From the NCBI GenBank assembly GCA_011773575.1, contig WVXJ01000203.1, forward strand, positions 16,105 through 24,639: a DNA stretch of 8,535 nt, in the 5' to 3' direction. Shown in pieces: positions 6,060-8,535 of this stretch. A model generated the notes under the pieces. The model was not told where the DNA came from and searched no databases. It saw only the letters and a list, made by a program, of their open reading frames with translations. The position numbers and the translations under genes were made by a program. This DNA comes from Armatimonadota bacterium. Its GTDB lineage: Bacteria; Armatimonadota; Hebobacteria; Hebobacterales; WVXJ01. The number at the start of each line of letters is the position of its first letter. Positions within the stretch are counted from its first letter, which is position 1.

Positions 6060-6866
6060 CTCCACCATCTCCTCATGCTTCTCACACAACCCCGCCTCCG
6101 GGCGCAGTTGCGCGTGCAGCATCTCCTCCTGCCAGTGGGCGTTGAAAAGCCGGCAGTCGGGGTCCTTGCAGAACCTTTCGCCAAAGAGAAGATAGAACGC
6201 GGCCTGCATGAGATACCCTTTCACCACTTGGTTTGTGCGCGCATCCGAATGTTCCAGAAACCGCCCCGCGAACTGTCTCAGCAAATTCACCCGCGCCAGT
6301 TCATCATCCGGCAGCCGCTGACGGATAAGATAATACTCCCGCGGTTTTGCCGGCGCCTCCACCAACCCCGAAGTCGAGATTACAGCGGGCTGGCCCAGAA
6401 TGATGGTCCGCAGATGATAGCGCCGATCATCCGCCTCCCAGGTGGCGAGCAGACGATTGGTAAAGATTATATGCAAATGTTGCAGTCCGCGTTCCTCCAC
6501 CGGCAGCAGTTCCCGCATACACGCCTGAAACTGAAAGCCGTCAACCGCCATCCCGAAACTTCCCCGGTTCTCATTCAGCAAACGGCGGCGCTCTACATCA
6601 ACTTCCATCGGCAGCGGATCGCTGAAGGAGTTCTCTCGATTGACATCACGTACCCGCAGATAAGCGAACCGCCGCGCAAGTTCCTCCAGCCATCCTCTCC
6701 GCTCCTCTTCACCCCACCGCCCCAAATGCCGACCCACGAATTCCTCCCGCACCTCAACCGGAGCCGCAAATGCCCCTTTCAGGAACTCCGCCAACTCTTC
6801 AGAGCGCAAGCTCTCAGCGGTATTTTCGTCATAGAGAAAGAATGTGGGGTTCTGCATGGCTATCAA
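6039..6866 (-). CDS. Zincin-like protein with degenerate active site (probable DUF6775 family)
   Basis: A 275-residue soluble protein with no signal peptide. It resembles a conserved family I recall as DUF6775 'putative metallopeptidase'. Landmarks are FFLYDENTAESL (9-20), HLHIIFTNRLLATWE (130-144), AVISTSGLVEAPAKPREYY (161-179), ARTNQVVKGYLMQAAFYLLF (209-228), and a C-terminal zinc-site pattern C233-x4-C238-x22-C261-x2-H264. The last part resembles archaemetzincins, where HExxHxxGxxH is followed by CX4C and a later CxxC. Here the aligned catalytic stretch is A222, A223, L226, G229, F232, so the glycine and cysteines remain but the zinc histidines and glutamate are missing. Peptidase activity is therefore doubtful; a binding or regulatory role is inferred. 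The start is TTG at 6866, because AAGGA is correctly spaced for it; ATG at 6857 is the alternative, with a ribosome site too far away. It is divergent from cysK, with no evident operon partner. Confidence 0.65.
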   Translation of the reverse strand: MIAMQNPTFFLYDENTAESLRSEELAEFLKGAFAAPVEVREEFVGRHLGRWGEEERRGWLEELARRFAYLRVRDVNRENSFSDPLPMEVDVERRRLLNENRGSFGMAVDGFQFQACMRELLPVEERGLQHLHIIFTNRLLATWEADDRRYHLRTIILGQPAVISTSGLVEAPAKPREYYLIRQRLPDDELARVNLLRQFAGRFLEHSDARTNQVVKGYLMQAAFYLLFGERFCKDPDCRLFNAHWQEEMLHAQLRPEAGLCEKHEEMVEELRAKS

Positions 6867-6877
6867 GAATGATTCTT
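6865..6877. promoter_or_regulatory. 13-bp palindrome over the start of the zincin-like gene
   Basis: AAGAAT-G-ATTCTT is a perfect palindrome around one central base. It overlaps the TTG start codon (6866-6864) and abuts the ribosome site of the minus-strand gene. It could be an operator, or a small mRNA hairpin affecting initiation; no regulator is identified. Confidence 0.35.
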
Positions 6878-6940
6878 CCTTCGAATTGAGCCTTCCTTGT
6901 GGGCACGAAGGCGCGGAATCTGTATTTATCAGGGCGGAAG

Positions 6941-6962
6941 GGTTGAGAGAATCCTCTCCACC
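6941..6962. promoter_or_regulatory. Imperfect palindrome across the cysK -35 region (possible operator)
   Basis: GGT-T-GAGAG-AATC-CTCTC-C-ACC: arms of eight paired bases with one mismatch around AATC. The core GAGAGAATCCTCTC is a perfect 5+5 inverted repeat. It covers the -35 and half the spacer of the likely cysK promoter, a position where a repressor would block RNA polymerase. Confidence 0.45.
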
Positions 6963-6971
6963 GGTTAGACT
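6943..6971 (+). promoter_or_regulatory. Sigma-70-type promoter of cysK
   Basis: TTGAGA (6943-6948, five of six consensus) is followed after 17 bases by TAGACT (6966-6971, four of six). Transcription would start near 6978, giving a leader of about 40 nt with GGGAG/AAGGA before the ATG at 7018. The rest of the 151-bp divergent region holds no other clear promoter; I could not identify one for the minus-strand gene. Confidence 0.55.
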
Positions 6972-7017
6972 CTAGGCCAGCCACCTTAAGATTCTCAACT
7001 ACTCTGGGAGAAGGAAT

Positions 7018-7968
7018 ATGCTCACTGGCAAGGTAGCGGGAACTCAGACCATTGTGAACAATGTGCTGGAACTGGTGGGGAACACCCCACTGGTCAGGCT
7101 GAATCATCTGCCTGATTCGGATTCGGCCGAAGTGCTTGCAAAACTCGAGGCTTTCAATCCCGGCTGGAGTGTGAAGGATCGCATCGCTCTGTCCATGATC
7201 GAGGCCGCGGAAAAAGAAGGGCTGCTGAAACCGGGCGGCACAATCATTGAGCCCACCAGTGGCAACACCGGCATCGGTCTGGCGATGGTGGCCGCGGTAA
7301 AGGGCTATCGCTGTATTCTAACTATGCCGGAGAGCATGAGCCTGGAACGCCGCTTCGCGGTGGAATCTTTCGGCGCGGAAATTGTGCTCACCCCCGCCTC
7401 CGAAGGGATGAATGGAACGGTGGTAAAGGCTGAAGAGATCCTGGCGAACACGCCGGGAGCTTTTATGCCTCAGCAGTTCAAGAATCCCGCCAACCCCGAA
7501 ATCCACCGCCGCGCCACCGCCCGCGAGATTCTGGAAGCCACAGAAGGCAAGCTGGATGCCTTTGTCGGCGGAATCGGCACCGGCGGCACCATTACCGGTG
7601 TAGGAGAAGTGCTGCGCAAGGAATCAAAGAAGACGATGATAGTGGCGGTGGAACCCTCCGCCTCGCCTCTGCTGAGCGAAGGAAAGGCGGCTCCTCATAA
7701 GATACAGGGAATCGGCGCCAACTTCGTCCCCGAAATCCTCAACCGGGAAGTCATTGATCGCATCATCACCGTCGCAGATGAAGACGCATTTCGCACCTCC
7801 CGGCAACTCGCCAAAAAGGAAGGAATCTTCGTCGGCATCTCCGCTGGAGCCGCCTGCTGGGCCGCCCTCCAGGTCGCCAAAGAGCTGGGTGCCGGCAAGC
7901 GAGTGGTAGTGGTCCTCCCCGACCTCGGCGACCGCTATGCCAGCATGGCCGAACATTTCAGGGTGTAG
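7018..7968 (+). CDS. cysK: Cysteine synthase A (O-acetylserine sulfhydrylase)
   Basis: A 316-residue PLP enzyme of the fold-type II cysteine synthase family, of normal length. It makes cysteine and acetate from O-acetylserine and sulfide in the cytoplasm. Motifs in order: ELVGNTPLVRLN (18-29), SVKDRIA with K53 as the PLP lysine, PTSGNTGIGLA (79-89, substrate loop), VGGIGTGGTITGVG (183-196, phosphate-binding loop), VGISAGAA (272-279) and LPDLGDRYAS (300-309). The start at 7018 has GGGAG seven bases upstream and AAGGA closer, and the protein begins a usual distance before the first motif. The gene is monocistronic as far as visible: divergent from the zincin-like gene and followed by a palindromic repeat. 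The related CysM and cystathionine beta-synthase share the fold; the motifs and length fit CysK best, but CysK and CysM are not always separable by sequence. The palindrome over its -35 suggests repression. Confidence 0.92.
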   Translation: MLTGKVAGTQTIVNNVLELVGNTPLVRLNHLPDSDSAEVLAKLEAFNPGWSVKDRIALSMIEAAEKEGLLKPGGTIIEPTSGNTGIGLAMVAAVKGYRCILTMPESMSLERRFAVESFGAEIVLTPASEGMNGTVVKAEEILANTPGAFMPQQFKNPANPEIHRRATAREILEATEGKLDAFVGGIGTGGTITGVGEVLRKESKKTMIVAVEPSASPLLSEGKAAPHKIQGIGANFVPEILNREVIDRIITVADEDAFRTSRQLAKKEGIFVGISAGAACWAALQVAKELGAGKRVVVVLPDLGDRYASMAEHFRV

Positions 7969-7978
7969 TTGCAGTTAC

Positions 7979-8010
7979 TGTAGGGCGGGGTCTCTGCACC
8001 CCGCCGCAGC
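7979..8010. repeat. Palindromic intergenic repeat, copy 1 (REP-like)
   Basis: TGTAGGGCGGGG then CCCCGCCGCAGC. GGCGGGG (7984-7990) pairs perfectly with CCCCGCC (7999-8005) around an 8-base loop TCTCTGCA. A second copy in the opposite orientation is at 8402-8433 (CTGTAGGGCGGGG is shared when reverse-complemented). It lies 10 bp after cysK; without a T-run it is not a typical terminator but may stabilise the 3' end of the cysK mRNA. Confidence 0.7.
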
Positions 8011-8067
8011 CTATTCAATTCAACTGGCAAAGCGCTCGTCCAAGACATCAAGACCGGGTGAGCAGAC

Positions 8068-8328
8068 ATGACTCTGGGCAGACCGCTTGGCACGAAGAGG
8101 CGGAGTCTGAAATATCGTCTGTCAGTCGGCGTGGCGATTGTAGTTGTCATAGCAGTATGGTTCTTGTTCGAACTCTGGTTCATCTGGAGCATTTGTCATA
8201 TTGTCTCTTCCATCTCTCGCGATGTCCCCTGGTTTACAGCTTTCCCCTCCATCCTGTTGCTGGCGCTCGTCATAGTAATCATTGTAGTCATAGTCCGAGC
8301 TCGGGCAAAGCGCACATCGCGGCGATAA
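8068..8328 (+). CDS. Small two-helix membrane protein of unknown function
   Basis: A possible 86-residue protein. A basic start (TLGRPLGTKRRSLKYRL) precedes a membrane helix at about residues 18-40 (VGVAIVVVIAVWFLFELWF), then a short loop with ICHIVSSISRDVPW, a second helix at about 57-76 (FPSILLLALVIVIIVVIVRA) and an arginine-rich tail (RARAKRTSRR). The charge pattern fits both ends in the cytoplasm. GGGTGAG lies about ten bases before the ATG. I do not recognise a family. It lies between two inverted copies of a palindromic repeat. The hydrophobic coding sense with basic flanks supports a real gene over chance; the opposite-strand frame here looks like its shadow. It could still be a recently arisen or decaying reading frame. 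Confidence 0.5.
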   Translation: MTLGRPLGTKRRSLKYRLSVGVAIVVVIAVWFLFELWFIWSICHIVSSISRDVPWFTAFPSILLLALVIVIIVVIVRARAKRTSRR

Positions 8329-8360
8329 TCCACGGGGCAGAGCTCTCCGCCTTCTCTGTG

Positions 8361-8393
8361 TTCATCTGCGTGCATCTGCGTCAATCTGCGGTT
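8361..8393. repeat. Tandem decamer repeat, CATCTGCG type
   Basis: Three consecutive 10-base units TTCATCTGCG, TGCATCTGCG and TCAATCTGCG (8361-8390) followed by GTT. The invariant core is ATCTGCG. Text of this kind (CATCTGCGT...AATCTGCGGTTAA) is, from general knowledge, a common dispersed intergenic repeat in various environmental bacterial genomes; its origin is unclear. It has no coding sense here. Confidence 0.7.
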
Positions 8394-8401
8394 AAATGTG
8401 G

Positions 8402-8433
8402 CTCGGCGGGGGCTGGCACCCCCGCCCTACAGC
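8402..8433. repeat. Palindromic intergenic repeat, copy 2 (inverted relative to copy 1)
   Basis: GGCGGGGG (8405-8412) pairs perfectly with CCCCCGCC (8419-8426) around CTGGCA; the flanking CTACAGC matches the other end of copy 1 at 7979-8010 in reverse complement. It ends only 14 bases before the uvrB -10 element, so it occupies the place of a -35 box. Confidence 0.7.
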
Positions 8434-8444
8434 AAATCCCTGGA

Positions 8445-8453
8445 TGGTATAAT
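8445..8453 (+). promoter_or_regulatory. Extended -10 promoter of uvrB
   Basis: TGGTATAAT (8445-8453) is a perfect extended -10 (TGnTATAAT). The best -35 at usual spacing, CCTACA (8426-8431), matches only three of six and lies inside the palindromic repeat. Transcription would start near 8460, leaving a leader of about 11 nt. No SOS (LexA) box is apparent in the 60 bases upstream. Confidence 0.65.
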
Positions 8454-8470
8454 CACCCTGGTGGGAAATT

Positions 8471-8535
8471 ATGGATACGGTTTTTGAGCTTCACGCGGAT
8501 TTCGAACCTGAGGGCGGCCAGCCGGAGGCGATTGA
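8471..8535 (+). CDS. uvrB: UvrABC excinuclease subunit B, N-terminal start (runs off window)
   Basis: Only 21 complete codons are visible: MDTVFELHADFEPEGGQPEAI. The pattern F-x-L-x-A-x-F-x-P-x-G-x-Q-P-x-A-I is the hallmark N-terminus of UvrB, the helicase-like subunit that verifies DNA damage with UvrA and recruits UvrC in nucleotide excision repair. The usual GDQP reads GGQP here. GGTGGGA precedes the ATG at a suitable distance, and a strong extended -10 promoter is 18 bases upstream. The rest, including the Walker motifs and beta-hairpin, is outside the window, so integrity cannot be judged. Confidence 0.85.
   Translation, partial: MDTVFELHADFEPEGGQPEAI

Noticed and set aside
6075..6872. 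265-codon plus-strand open frame opposite the zincin-like gene
   Set aside because: The minus-strand protein has conserved cysteines and family-like motifs; the plus-strand product is proline/glutamine-rich shadow sequence.
7979..8010. Rho-independent terminator of cysK
   Set aside because: Strong stem but followed by GCAGCC, not a T-run; better described as a palindromic repeat.
8361..8393. CRISPR array
   Set aside because: 10-base tandem units without spacers are not a CRISPR layout; no cas genes are present.

Overview
The window is bacterial chromosomal DNA, moderately GC-rich by eye, with densely packed genes and Shine-Dalgarno-type starts. The organism cannot be named from this stretch. 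A SteA/SteB (DUF3186) pair points toward Firmicutes, Actinobacteria or another Terrabacteria-like lineage. A secreted protein built of secretin/TonB short N-terminal (STN) domains suggests an outer membrane. Together with small palindromic and CATCTGCG-type intergenic repeats, a deep-branching, possibly diderm lineage (for example Armatimonadota-like) is a reasonable but weak guess.

Left block (1-2890, + strand): an envelope/division operon. It holds the 3' end of steA, then steB (MctB/copper-transporter family), then a 528-aa fusion of a family 2 glycosyltransferase with an MraY/WecA-like polyprenyl-phosphate sugar-phosphate transferase domain. Position and spacing suggest joint work on cell wall or lipid-linked glycan synthesis at the division site.

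Centre block (5339-2988, - strand): a tightly coupled three-gene module. It encodes an ECF sigma factor, a membrane anti-sigma factor with a zinc-binding ZAS motif (ATGA overlap), and a secreted protein with two STN-like domains and a C-terminal zinc ribbon (1-nt gap, perfect Shine-Dalgarno site). A good match to an RpoE-type promoter sits upstream of the sigma gene, so autoregulation is likely. A hairpin plus T-run ends the unit near 2893-2929. This is the best candidate in the window for a little-described system: an envelope-sensing sigma module whose third member may touch the extracytoplasmic part of the anti-sigma factor.

Right block: gcvH (+, glycine cleavage H protein) is divergent from the sigma gene and has a clear TTGACA-type promoter. 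It converges on a minus-strand gene whose protein looks like an archaemetzincin-type zincin with the catalytic histidines and glutamate lost but the structural cysteines kept (probably the DUF6775 family). cysK (+, cysteine synthase) diverges from that gene behind a promoter that contains palindromes. A small two-helix membrane protein follows. It is bracketed by two inverted copies of a GGCGGGG-type palindromic repeat and followed by a tandem CATCTGCG decamer repeat. The window ends in the first 21 codons of uvrB, which has an extended -10 promoter directly next to the second palindromic repeat.
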